33,761 bases of DNA from the NCBI RefSeq assembly GCF_024539815.1, contig NZ_JAHHIU010000150.1, positions 1-33,761 of the forward strand, in the 5' to 3' direction. The notes below the pieces were generated by a model. The model made no database searches, had not been told where the DNA came from, and worked only from the letters and a program-made list of their open reading frames with translations. This DNA comes from Streptomyces hayashii (GTDB lineage Bacteria > Actinomycetota > Actinomycetes > Streptomycetales > Streptomycetaceae). A program made the translations under genes and the position numbers. This document shows positions 16,145 to 23,412 of the stretch, piece by piece. The stretch's first letter is position 1. The number at the start of each line of letters is the position of its first letter.

Positions 16145-16717
16145 TTGTGCACAGGACCCACTTCGAAACGGATTCCTCGCTCTCTCTAGTTGTCAGTAGT
16201 AGTAGGGCCTGTGGATACCGTGGATAACCCCGTTTTCCCAGCTCAGAGGCGATATTTTATCCACCGACCCTGTGGGCGGAGCCGGTGGAAAACCGGGCCC
16301 TTCTGTGGAGAACGGAAAGTTCTGCACACTCCGTGCACAGGGAGGGGCGACTTGTCCCCAGCGTCGTCCCCAGGTTTCGCCGGCTTTCCCACAGGCCGTC
16401 TCGGCAACTTCGTGTGACGCCTTTCACTCGACGCGGTGAGGAGGCGCGTCACGTTGCCGAACAGTGGACAGACATGTGGAGAAGCCGGAGATCGCTGGGG
16501 ACAACCGACTTCAGCCTGTGGGTTGCCGGTGGACAACTCCATGCACAGCCTGTGGATCATTTCTTCGTCCACAGGCTGTGGAAAACCTTTGTCCACGAAT
16601 CCACAGCCAGTTGACCTGGTTCGATCGTCCCGCACCGCAGCTGCCTGTGGACACAGTCTGGACAACTTCGCAGTCCCCAGGGTGTGGACGGGAAAAAGTC
16701 ACCGAATCTGTGGAGGG
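16145..16717. other. oriC: Chromosomal replication origin oriC (DnaA-box cluster)
   Basis: Between dnaN and dnaA I count about 19 nonamers within two mismatches of TTGTCCACA, in both orientations. Plus-strand examples are TTGTGCACA (16145), TTATCCACC (16257), TTGTCCCCA (16352), TCGTCCCCA (16364), TCGTCCACA (16565) and TTGTCCACG (16589). Examples read on the minus strand begin at 16210, 16219, 16304, 16462, 16474, 16495, 16528, 16551, 16577, 16646, 16657 and 16683. Weaker matches extend to 16717. The densest run is 16462-16691. A short AT-rich patch GATATTTTAT (16251-16260) is the only obvious easily melted stretch. Confidence 0.95.
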
Positions 16718-16880
16718 CGGCCGTAACCCGGGCCGTTAATCGAACACCGGGTGAGCGGCGAGCGACCGCTGTACGACCGCCGCGCGGCCCGCATCGGGCC
16801 CGGACATGCCCTGCGGACCCTCGCGACGAGCCCCGCCGGCGGTCCGTTCGCCTTCGCCGTCGGTACGCGGCCGCCTCCGC

Positions 16881-16990
16881 GGGCCTCCACGGGGACCGTC
16901 CGCGGGCCTCTGCGGGAACCGTCCGTGGGCCTCCACGGGGACCGTCCGTGGATCTCCGCGGGCCGGCCTCCGCGGGGCCGTCCGTGGGTA
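16881..16990. repeat. Tandem 23-bp repeats between oriC and dnaA
   Basis: Three consecutive 23-bp units (16881-16903, 16904-16926, 16927-16949) share the pattern GGGCCTCCACGGGGACCGTC plus CGY. Two more degenerate copies follow to about 16990. Units 1 and 3 differ only at the last base, and unit 2 differs at a few positions. Confidence 0.8.
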
Positions 16991-17036
16991 AGCGCGGGCA
17001 GGCCGTGGTGGGCCGGGCGGCGGCCGTCGTGGAAAC

Positions 17037-17079
17037 GGCGGAGGGCGTCCCCGGAACTTCTCCGGGGGCGCCCTCCGCC
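17037..17079 (-). terminator. Intrinsic terminator of dnaA
   Basis: On the minus strand GGCGGAGGGCG pairs perfectly with CGCCCTCCGCC. A further CCCCGG/CCGGGG closes over AGAAGTT, and GTTTCC follows. It starts about 40 bases after the dnaA stop. Confidence 0.88.
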
Positions 17080-17119
17080 GACGTCGAAACGCTCTGCGCC
17101 GCGGGTCCGCGGCGCGCCG

Positions 17120-19087
17120 TCAGCCGTTCTTGATGCGGTTGGTCAGCTCGGTCACCTGGTTGTAGATGGAGCGCCGCTCGGCCATCAGATTGCGGATCTT
17201 GCGGTCCGCGTGCATGACCGTCGTGTGGTCGCGGCCGCCGAACAGCGCGCCGATCTTCGGCAGGGACAGGTCCGTCAGCTCGCGGCACAGGTACATGGCG
17301 ATCTGCCGGGCCGTGACGAGCTGCCGGCCTCGCGAGCTGCCGCACAGGTCCTCGATGGTGAGGCCGAAGTAGTCGGCGGTCGCGCTCATGATGGCCGTCG
17401 AGGTGATCTCCGGCGTGGAGTCGTCGCCGCCGGGGATCAGGTCCTTCAGGACGATCTCCGTCAGGCCCAGGTCCACGGGCTGCCGGTTGAGCGACGCGAA
17501 CGCCGTCACCCGGATCAGCGCGCCCTCCAGCTCACGGATGTTGCGAGAGATCCGCGAGGCGATGAACTCCAGCACCTCCGGCGGGGCGTTGAGCTGCTCC
17601 TGCACCGCCTTCTTGCGCAGGATCGCGATACGCGTCTCCAGCTCCGGCGGCTGGACGTCGGTGATCAGCCCCCACTCGAAACGGTTCCGCAGCCGGTCCT
17701 CCAGCGTGACCAGCTGCTTGGGCGGCCGGTCGCTGGACAGCACGATCTGCTTGTTCGCGTTGTGGAGGGTGTTGAAGGTGTGGAAGAACTCCTCCTGCGT
17801 CGACTCCTTGTCCGCGAGGAACTGGATGTCGTCGACGAGCAGGATGTCCATCTCGCGGTACCGCTTGCGGAAGCTGTCGCCCTTGCCGTCGCGGATGGAG
17901 TTGATGAACTCGTTGGTGAACTCCTCCGAGCTCACGTAGCGCACCCGGGTGCCCGGGTAGAGGCTTCGCGCGTAGTGCCCGATGGCGTGCAGCAGGTGCG
18001 TCTTGCCGAGGCCCGACTCCCCGTAGATGAAGAGGGGGTTGTAGGCCTTCGCGGGCGCTTCGGCCACGGCCACGGCGGCCGCGTGCGCGAACCGGTTGGA
18101 GGCGCCGATGACGAACGTGTCGAACAGGTACTTGGGGTTCAGGCGCGCGGTCGGCTCACCCGGTCCGGGCGTCGGCGAGGACTGGGGGGCCGACGGCCCG
18201 GGCGCGCCCATGCCGGACTGCCCCGGGCCGCCCGGACCGCCGCGGTGCGGACGTCCGGGCCCGGACGCATCGGACGACTCCCGGCGGCCGGTGTCGCGCT
18301 GGTCGTAGTCGGAGCGGGGCTTGTCGTACTCCGGGCGCTTCTGCTCGTACGGCGACGGGTCGTAGGGCGGCCGCTCCGGCGACTGCGGGCGGTAGTCCTG
18401 CGACGGCGAGGCGTACGGGTCCTGGGCGGCGGGTCCGCCGTAGGAGTCCTGCGAGGACGGCGACGCGTAGGGGTCGCGGTCGGGGAAGCCGAGCCGCTGC
18501 TGCTGCCAGCTGTACTCGTCCTGCTGGGGCCGCGGCCAGGCGCCGGGTTCGGGACGCTGGTACTCCGAGGGGTATGCGGGGCGTGCGGTGGGCAGCTGGT
18601 CCGCGCGCGAGCCGGGGAGCTGGTCGCCCGGCGTCGGGGGCAGCTGTTCGGCGCGGTGCCGGCCGTAGCCCTCGTACTGGCTTTCGTACGGGGCGTCGTA
18701 CCGGCCGTCCTGCCCGTCGTAGGGGCCGGCGGGGAGTTCGGGTTCCTCGTAGCGCGGCTGCTGGTGGGCGGGGTTCGACATCGACGCCGGGTTGGGGGGC
18801 GGGGGCTCGCCCGCGGAGTCGTCGACGGTGATCGCGATGCGGATCGGACGGCCGCACTCGCGGCTCAGCGTCTCGCTGACGATCGGGGCGAGGCGTCCTT
18901 CGAGGACGTTCTTCGCGAATTCGTTGGGGACGGCGAGCAGGGCGGTGTCCGCCACCAGCGCGAGCGGCTGGCAGCGCCGGATCCAGTGCTCGTCCTTCCC
19001 CTCGAAGCCCTGGCCACGGCCCTCACCGAGGAGCTGTTCCAGTACTCGTGGCCACACTGCGGCAAGATCGGCAGGCACGTCAGCCAC
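17120..19087 (-). CDS. dnaA: Chromosomal replication initiator DnaA
   Basis: A 655-residue AAA+ initiator starting at the GTG at 19087. Domain I (1-90) starts MADVPADLAAVWPRVLEQLL and would bind partners. Domain II (about 90-315) is an unusually long disordered Pro/Gly/Gln/Tyr-rich linker with repeated DPYASP-like words, as in other streptomycetes and far longer than in E. coli. The AAA+ domain has Walker A GESGLGKT (356-363) and Walker B ILLVDDIQFL. Domain IV carries the DnaA signature GGRDHTTVMHADRKI in its helix-turn-helix. It binds the boxes of oriC and probably the two boxes upstream of its own promoter. The RBS is weak (GAGAG). It is followed by a strong terminator and appears monocistronic. 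Confidence 0.98.
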   Translation of the reverse strand: MADVPADLAAVWPRVLEQLLGEGRGQGFEGKDEHWIRRCQPLALVADTALLAVPNEFAKNVLEGRLAPIVSETLSRECGRPIRIAITVDDSAGEPPPPNPASMSNPAHQQPRYEEPELPAGPYDGQDGRYDAPYESQYEGYGRHRAEQLPPTPGDQLPGSRADQLPTARPAYPSEYQRPEPGAWPRPQQDEYSWQQQRLGFPDRDPYASPSSQDSYGGPAAQDPYASPSQDYRPQSPERPPYDPSPYEQKRPEYDKPRSDYDQRDTGRRESSDASGPGRPHRGGPGGPGQSGMGAPGPSAPQSSPTPGPGEPTARLNPKYLFDTFVIGASNRFAHAAAVAVAEAPAKAYNPLFIYGESGLGKTHLLHAIGHYARSLYPGTRVRYVSSEEFTNEFINSIRDGKGDSFRKRYREMDILLVDDIQFLADKESTQEEFFHTFNTLHNANKQIVLSSDRPPKQLVTLEDRLRNRFEWGLITDVQPPELETRIAILRKKAVQEQLNAPPEVLEFIASRISRNIRELEGALIRVTAFASLNRQPVDLGLTEIVLKDLIPGGDDSTPEITSTAIMSATADYFGLTIEDLCGSSRGRQLVTARQIAMYLCRELTDLSLPKIGALFGGRDHTTVMHADRKIRNLMAERRSIYNQVTELTNRIKNG

Positions 19088-19188
19088 AGGGCACGCTCTC
19101 TCGTGGGTCCCACGTTCGTGTGGTTGTGGGACGGTCGGGATTCATATCGGGCGGGGGCAGGGACAAAGGAACGAATCGGAGTTCAGCC

Positions 19189-19218
19189 ACGGTAGTCAGG
19201 GCGGCGGGTACGGTTCAA
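19189..19218 (-). promoter_or_regulatory. dnaA promoter
   Basis: On the minus strand, TTGAAC (19218-19213), an 18-base spacer and TACCGT (19194-19189) form a sigma-70-type promoter about 100 bases before the GTG. Confidence 0.7.
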
Positions 19219-19222
19219 GTTG

Positions 19223-19243
19223 TTGTCCCCAGCCTGTGGACAG
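19223..19243. promoter_or_regulatory. DnaA boxes in the dnaA promoter
   Basis: TTGTCCCCA (19223-19231) and inverted CTGTCCACA (19235-19243, read TGTGGACAG on the plus strand) are three bases apart. They lie just upstream of the dnaA -35, each with one mismatch from consensus. Two DnaA boxes at this promoter are known in Streptomyces lividans and mediate autorepression. Confidence 0.85.
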
Positions 19244-19264
19244 TGTCTCCCCGTGACCGCCGGT

Positions 19265-19294
19265 TTGACCGGATGGCGCAGCCGCGCGTACCGT
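19265..19294 (+). promoter_or_regulatory. Candidate rpmH promoter
   Basis: TTGACC (19265-19270), an 18-base spacer and TACCGT (19289-19294) mirror the divergent dnaA promoter in layout. It lies about 170 bases upstream of rpmH. Confidence 0.6.
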
Positions 19295-19464
19295 AACCAG
19301 GTCGAGTTGTCGATGGCTGCTGCCGCCTGCCTCCGATGGGCACAGATCGCGTCAGGTGATCGGGAAGCGGTGCACTCGGGCGTTGACCGCGAGCTACCTC
19401 GTGGGCGCACGGTGACAGCCAGGACGGCACCCCGCCACCACCGATTGATTTCTGGAGCCCCCGA

Positions 19465-19602
19465 GTGAGCAAGCGCACCTTCCAGCCGAACAACCGTCGT
19501 CGCGCCAAGACCCACGGCTTCCGCCTGCGGATGCGCACCCGTGCCGGCCGCGCGATTCTCGCGAACCGCCGCAGCAAGGGTCGCGCGAACCTGTCCGCCT
19601 GA
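19465..19602 (+). CDS. rpmH: 50S ribosomal protein L34
   Basis: A 45-residue, extremely basic protein starting at a GTG with GGAG seven bases before it. It begins VSKRTFQPNNRRRAKTHGF and ends RRSKGRANLSA, the standard L34 pattern of normal length. It binds 23S rRNA in the large subunit. It stands opposite dnaA and directly before rnpA (21-base gap), the order conserved in nearly all bacteria, and heads the rpmH-rnpA-yidD-yidC-jag-rsmG series. Confidence 0.97.
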   Translation: MSKRTFQPNNRRRAKTHGFRLRMRTRAGRAILANRRSKGRANLSA

Positions 19603-19623
19603 GCCTGATCAGGTCATGACGTC

Positions 19624-19995
19624 GTGCTGCCTACCGAGCATCGGCTGAGGCGGCGCGAGGACTTCGCGACCGCGGTACGACGGGGTCGTCGGGCAGGACG
19701 CCCGACTCTCGTCGTCCACCTTCGAAGCGGTGCAACGGACCCGCACGCGCCTGGGGAGAGCGCTCCCCCGACGCGTGCGGGTTTCGTCGTCAGCAAGGCT
19801 GTGGGCGGCGCGGTCGTGCGCAACAAGGTGAAGCGCAGACTGCGTCACCTGATGCGCGATCGAGTCACCCTGTTCCCCCCCGGTAGCCTGGTAGTCGTAC
19901 GGGCGCTGCCCGGGGCGGGCGACGCCGACCACGCACAGCTGGCCCAAGACCTGGACGCCGCCCTTCAACGGCTACTGGGAGGGGGCGCGCGATGA
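19624..19995 (+). CDS. rnpA: Ribonuclease P protein component
   Basis: A 123-residue basic protein from a GTG (VLPTEHRLRRREDFATAVRRG). It assists the RNase P RNA in removing 5' leaders from pre-tRNA. The signature RNR-type motif is VVRNKVKRRLRHLMRD, preceded by GFVVSKAVGGA. Length is normal. The stop overlaps the yidD start by four bases (ATGA), so the two are translationally coupled. Confidence 0.96.
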   Translation: MLPTEHRLRRREDFATAVRRGRRAGRPTLVVHLRSGATDPHAPGESAPPTRAGFVVSKAVGGAVVRNKVKRRLRHLMRDRVTLFPPGSLVVVRALPGAGDADHAQLAQDLDAALQRLLGGGAR

Positions 19996-20345
19996 AGTAC
20001 CCGCTGCTGGCTCTCATCAAGCTCTACCAGTGGACGATCAGTCCGCTGCTCGGGCCGGTCTGCAAGTACTACCCGTCGTGCTCCCACTACGGCTTCACGG
20101 CCATCGACCGGCACGGCGCGGTCAAGGGAACGGCACTCACCGCCTGGCGCATCCTGCGGTGCAATCCGTGGTCGCTGGGGGGCGTGGACCATGTCCCGCC
20201 GCGCAAGCGCCCGCGGTGGCACGAAATGCTGCGTGACGCCTGGCGTGCACGCAAGGGCGGGACCTCCGCCGCCGAAACGGCCACCGACGAGGACCTCTCT
20301 TCGAGCCCGGCCGCAGAGACACCGTCCCATGCCCAAGGAGCATGA
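19992..20345 (+). CDS. yidD: Membrane protein insertion efficiency factor YidD
   Basis: A 117-residue protein of the YidD/DUF37 family. It has an amphipathic N-terminal helix (MKYPLLALIKLYQWTISPLL) and the conserved PSCSHYGFTAIDRHG, WRILRCNPWSLGGVDHVP core with its characteristic cysteines. It is thought to act at the membrane beside YidC. The C-terminal 40 residues are a Streptomyces-type hydrophilic tail. It overlaps rnpA by four bases, and yidC follows after three bases. Confidence 0.95.
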   Translation: MKYPLLALIKLYQWTISPLLGPVCKYYPSCSHYGFTAIDRHGAVKGTALTAWRILRCNPWSLGGVDHVPPRKRPRWHEMLRDAWRARKGGTSAAETATDEDLSSSPAAETPSHAQGA

Positions 20346-20348
20346 TTA

Positions 20349-21632
20349 GTGGACACGATTGCCAGCCTCTTCAGCTTCATCACGACACCTGTCTCCTGGG
20401 TCATCGTCCAGTTCCACAAGGTGTACGGGTCCATTTTCGGCCCCGACACCGGGTGGGCCTGGGGCCTGTCGATCGTGTCCCTGGTGATCCTGATCCGTAT
20501 CTGCCTGATCCCGCTCTTCGTGAAGCAGATCAAGTCGACCCGGGCCATGCAGACGCTGCAGCCCGAGATGAAGAAGATCCAGGAGCGCTACAAGAACGAC
20601 AAACAGCGTCAGTCCGAAGAGATGATGAAGCTGTACAAGGAGACGGGCACCAACCCGCTCTCCTCGTGCCTTCCCATCCTGGCGCAGTCCCCCTTCTTCT
20701 TCGCGCTGTACCACGTGCTCAACGGCATCGCGACGGGCGACAAGATCGGCGTCATCAACGAGCAGCTGCTGGAGAGCGCGCGTAAGGCGCACATCTTCGG
20801 CGCTCCGCTGGCGGCGAAGTTCACCGACGGCTCGGCGAAGGTGGAGGCGCTCGGCGCCTCGCTGACGGACGTCCGCGTGGTCACCGCGATCATGATCGTG
20901 CTGATGTCGGCCTCGCAGTTCTTCACGCAGCGCCAGCTGATGACGAAGAACGTCGACACCTCCGTCAAGACGCCGTTCATGCAGCAGCAGAAGATGCTGA
21001 TGTACGTCTTCCCGGTCATGTTCGCCGTCTTCGGCATCAACTTCCCGGTGGGTGTCCTCGTCTACTGGCTGACCACCAACGTGTGGACCATGGGCCAGCA
21101 GATGTACGTGATCCGCAACAACCCGACCCCGGGTTCCAAGGCTCAGGCCGCCTACCTGGAGCGTCTGCACAAGCACGTCACGCACCACGGTGGAACGCGC
21201 CGGCGCAGCGAGAAGGCCATCGTCAAGGCCATCGTGGCCAAGGGCCGTGACCGCAACGAGGCCGAGCGCAAGTTCATCAACGGTCTGGCGAAGGCCGGTT
21301 TCGTGGCCCAGCCCGACGGCGTCGTGGCCAAGGGCGAGGCTCAGGCCGTCGCCCAGGCCGAGGACGGCACGCCGACGAGCACGGCCGCCGCGAAGCGCCA
21401 GCAGCCCAAGCGGCAGTCGAAGTCCCAGCGCCAGTCGGCGACGCCGAAGGCGGCGGGCGAGACCACCTCGTTGATCAAGTCCGAGGAGCCGGAGGACGAC
21501 AAGCCCTCCGGATCCGGCGACGCCGCCAGGACACAGCCCGCTGCCAAGCCCGGTTCCGCGGGCCGTAGCAAGGCCCAGTCCGGGCAGCGCAAGGGCGGCC
21601 CGCAGCGCCCCAAGTCCCCGTCCAAGAAGTAG
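20349..21632 (+). CDS. yidC: Membrane protein insertase YidC/Oxa1
   Basis: A 427-residue insertase from the GTG at 20349, with AAGGAG eight bases upstream. It has the Gram-positive layout without the large periplasmic domain. Five hydrophobic segments are visible, including WGLSIVSLVILIRICLIPLF (with the conserved groove arginine), SPFFFALYHVLNGI, VVTAIMIVLMSASQFF and MYVFPVMFAVFGINFPVGVL. From about residue 280 a 145-residue basic, Gln/Lys/Ser-rich cytoplasmic tail follows, which could contact ribosomes. Its last codons and stop are duplicated exactly in tandem (see findings). It works with SecYEG or alone. Confidence 0.96.
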   Translation: MDTIASLFSFITTPVSWVIVQFHKVYGSIFGPDTGWAWGLSIVSLVILIRICLIPLFVKQIKSTRAMQTLQPEMKKIQERYKNDKQRQSEEMMKLYKETGTNPLSSCLPILAQSPFFFALYHVLNGIATGDKIGVINEQLLESARKAHIFGAPLAAKFTDGSAKVEALGASLTDVRVVTAIMIVLMSASQFFTQRQLMTKNVDTSVKTPFMQQQKMLMYVFPVMFAVFGINFPVGVLVYWLTTNVWTMGQQMYVIRNNPTPGSKAQAAYLERLHKHVTHHGGTRRRSEKAIVKAIVAKGRDRNEAERKFINGLAKAGFVAQPDGVVAKGEAQAVAQAEDGTPTSTAAAKRQQPKRQSKSQRQSATPKAAGETTSLIKSEEPEDDKPSGSGDAARTQPAAKPGSAGRSKAQSGQRKGGPQRPKSPSKK

Positions 21633-21661
21633 CCGTCCAAGAAGTAGAAGGAGCCCATCCC

Positions 21662-22174
21662 GTGACGGAAGGCACCACCTCCTCCGCCGCCGAGGGTGCA
21701 GACACCCTGACCCGCCTTGAGCAGGAGGGCGAGATCGCGGCGGACTACCTCGAAGGTCTGCTGGACATCGCCGACCTCGACGGCGACATCGACATGGACG
21801 TCGAGGCCGACCGCGCCGCAGTGTCGATCATCAGCGACGCGGGCCCCCGTGACCTGCAGAAGCTGGTCGGCCGGGACGGTGAGGTGCTGGAGGCGTTGCA
21901 GGAGCTCACGCGTCTCGCCGTGCACCGGGAGACCGGCGACCGCAGCCGGCTGATGCTGGACATCGCGGGCTACCGCGCCGGCAAGCGCGCCGAGCTCTCC
22001 GAGCTGGGTGCGAAGGCCGCGGCCGACGCGAAAAACAGCGGTGAGCCGGTGCGGCTGAAGCCGATGACGCCCTTCGAGCGCAAGGTCGTCCACGACGCGG
22101 TCAAGGCGGCCGGCCTGCGCAGCGAGTCCGAGGGCGAGGAGCCGCAGCGCTTCGTCGTCGTACTGCCCAACTGA
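21662..22174 (+). CDS. jag: Jag/KhpB RNA-binding protein (KH-R3H)
   Basis: A 170-residue acidic protein from a GTG with AAGGAG upstream. After a short N-terminal part, a KH-like region reads AAVSIISDAGPRDLQKLVGRDGEVLEAL. An R3H-like end follows: LKPMTPFERKVVHDAVKAAG, then SEGEEPQRFVVVLP. Homologues (Jag, KhpB, EloR) bind RNA and in some Gram-positives link to elongation-phase wall growth. It is the conserved partner downstream of yidC. Confidence 0.92.
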   Translation: MTEGTTSSAAEGADTLTRLEQEGEIAADYLEGLLDIADLDGDIDMDVEADRAAVSIISDAGPRDLQKLVGRDGEVLEALQELTRLAVHRETGDRSRLMLDIAGYRAGKRAELSELGAKAAADAKNSGEPVRLKPMTPFERKVVHDAVKAAGLRSESEGEEPQRFVVVLPN

Positions 22175-22192
22175 TTCGTTACACACGCATCC

Positions 22193-22228
22193 CCGGCCCC
22201 GTCTGTTGCGCAGACGGGGCCGGTCTTT
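22193..22228 (+). terminator. Intrinsic terminator after jag
   Basis: CCGGCCCCGTCTG pairs perfectly with CAGACGGGGCCGG over a TTGCG loop and is followed by TCTTTGT. It lies 18 bases past the jag stop, separating jag from rsmG. Confidence 0.9.
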
Positions 22229-22295
22229 GTCAGCCTGGTAGTTCTGGTGGTCGGCGCTCGAAGCAGCGCTGATGCGGTACGGAAGGACGGTCCCC

Positions 22296-23012
22296 GTGAC
22301 GGAGGCAGCGGAGCTCCCCCCCGCGCCCGAAGTGGCTCGTGAGGTGTTCGGCGATCGCTACGGCGATGCGGTCCGCTATGCCGAGCTTTTGGCCGAGGCA
22401 GGCGTGCAGCGTGGGCTCATCGGTCCGCGGGAGGTGCCCCGCTTGTGGGAGAGGCACATCCTGAACTGCGCGGTGCTCTCCGAGGTCGTGCCCGAGGGTG
22501 TGACCGTGTGCGACGTGGGTTCGGGCGCCGGTCTGCCCGGCATCCCTCTGGCGCTCATGCGGGAGGACCTCAAGATCACCTTGTTGGAGCCGCTGCTGCG
22601 ACGCACCAACTTCCTCACCGAGGTCGTCGAGCTGCTCGGCCTGGACCATGTGACCGTCGCGCGCGGCCGCGCGGAAGAGGTCATGGGCAAGATTCCACCG
22701 GTCCACGTGGTGACCGCCCGTGCCGTGGCGCCCCTAGACCGCCTGGCCACGTGGGGCATCCCGCTGCTGCGCCCCTACGGCGAGATGCTCGCTCTCAAGG
22801 GCGACACCGCCGAGGAGGAGCTGAAAAGCGCCGCCACGGCACTGAGCAAGCTCGGCGCGGTGGGCACCTCGATCCTCCAGGTCGGGGAAGGCATCGTCGA
22901 TCCCCTGTCCACGGTGGTGCGGGTCGAGGTCGGGGAGAGCCCGGGCGGTGTGCGCTTCGCGGCCAAGCGCGCCAAGGCGGCGCGGACCGGCCGGACCCGG
23001 CGACGCCGCTGA
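22296..23012 (+). CDS. rsmG: 16S rRNA (guanine527-N7)-methyltransferase
   Basis: A 238-residue SAM-dependent methyltransferase (GidB). I prefer the GTG at 22296 (VTEAAELPPAPE) because GGAAGGA lies eight bases upstream; an ATG at 22272 would add eight residues with no good RBS. The SAM-binding site reads VCDVGSGAGLPGIPLALM, and NFLTEVVELLGL and VTARAVAPL follow in the usual order. It methylates G527 of 16S rRNA, and loss of this gene gives low-level streptomycin resistance in many bacteria. The C-terminal RAKAARTGRTRRRR is a basic tail. Confidence 0.95.
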   Translation: MTEAAELPPAPEVAREVFGDRYGDAVRYAELLAEAGVQRGLIGPREVPRLWERHILNCAVLSEVVPEGVTVCDVGSGAGLPGIPLALMREDLKITLLEPLLRRTNFLTEVVELLGLDHVTVARGRAEEVMGKIPPVHVVTARAVAPLDRLATWGIPLLRPYGEMLALKGDTAEEELKSAATALSKLGAVGTSILQVGEGIVDPLSTVVRVEVGESPGGVRFAAKRAKAARTGRTRRRR

Positions 23013-23019
23013 TATGTGA

Positions 23020-23057
23020 GGTGTCCAGCCCGGCGCCGCGTCGCCTGGCTGGACACC
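23020..23057 (+). terminator. Hairpin terminator after rsmG
   Basis: GGTGTCCAGCC pairs perfectly with GGCTGGACACC, with an inner GGCG/CGCC pair. It begins seven bases past the rsmG stop and has no T-tract, as is frequent in streptomycetes. Confidence 0.72.
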
Positions 23058-23240
23058 CGTCGCTGCGCTACGCCTGGTCGGCCTTCGGGCGGATCAGATT
23101 GTGCTGCTCCGCTGGGGAGAGCCTGCGGTCGTGATGGCGGGCCGCCCATCAGACGAGCGGTTGGGCATATCCCATCCAAGAAGCCAAACGTGCGCATATC
23201 GGGGTGTCGCACAGACGGCGACCTGGCCGCCGTGCATCGT

Positions 23241-23254
23241 GTTTCACGTGAAAC
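23241..23254. promoter_or_regulatory. parS site 1
   Basis: A perfect copy of the palindrome GTTTCACGTGAAAC, the ParB-binding centromere sequence, 172 bases upstream of the chosen parA start. Confidence 0.97.
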
Positions 23255-23349
23255 GTCGCTCCCTGCTCCACGGCATCATCAGCCGCGGCCGCGCCGCTGC
23301 CGAACCGCGCGACCGCAAGCCTCTCGGTTCACTCGATGAGGGACGGGAG

Positions 23350-23376
23350 TTGTCCACAGAGGTGGATTTCTCCACA
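23350..23376 (+). promoter_or_regulatory. DnaA boxes upstream of parA
   Basis: TTGTCCACA (23350-23358) is an exact match to the preferred Streptomyces DnaA box. TTCTCCACA (23368-23376) has one mismatch. Both have the same orientation, 18 bases apart start to start, 37-63 bases before the parA ATG. Confidence 0.7.
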
Positions 23377-23412
23377 GAACGACAGGCCTCACTGGTTCAC
23401 CACCCCGAAGAC

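Larger units (their letters stand above)
15964..17119. other. Non-coding dnaN-dnaA intergenic region
   Basis: These 1156 bases hold the dnaN leader, oriC (about 16145-16717), a GC-rich tandem-repeat tract (about 16881-16990) and the dnaA terminator (17037-17079). Open frames on either strand here are low complexity and carry no recognisable protein. An (AGT)n run sits at about 16194-16205. Confidence 0.85.
19088..19464. other. Divergent dnaA/rpmH intergenic region
   Basis: These 377 bases separate dnaA and rpmH. They contain the dnaA promoter (19189-19218), two DnaA boxes (19223-19243) and a candidate rpmH promoter (19265-19294). The remaining sequence of roughly 170 bases before rpmH is a long leader in which I see no further clear element. 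Confidence 0.8.
23013..23412. other. rsmG-parA intergenic regulatory region
   Basis: These 400 bases contain the rsmG hairpin (23020-23057), parS site 1 (23241-23254), a perfect DnaA box and a near-perfect one (23350-23376), and two copies of GCATATC about 30 bases apart (near 23165 and 23196). A frame open from 23101 leads into parA, but its translation lacks any conserved ParA feature. Confidence 0.7.

Noticed and set aside
16751..19195. An 814-codon open frame opposite dnaA
   Set aside because: The same GC-bias effect; it reads through the dnaA terminator, the whole of dnaA and the dnaA leader.
23101..23412. N-terminal extension of ParA from the GTG at 23101
   Set aside because: It would encode parS site 1 as FHVK and the DnaA boxes as protein; there is no conserved ParA sequence and no clear RBS.
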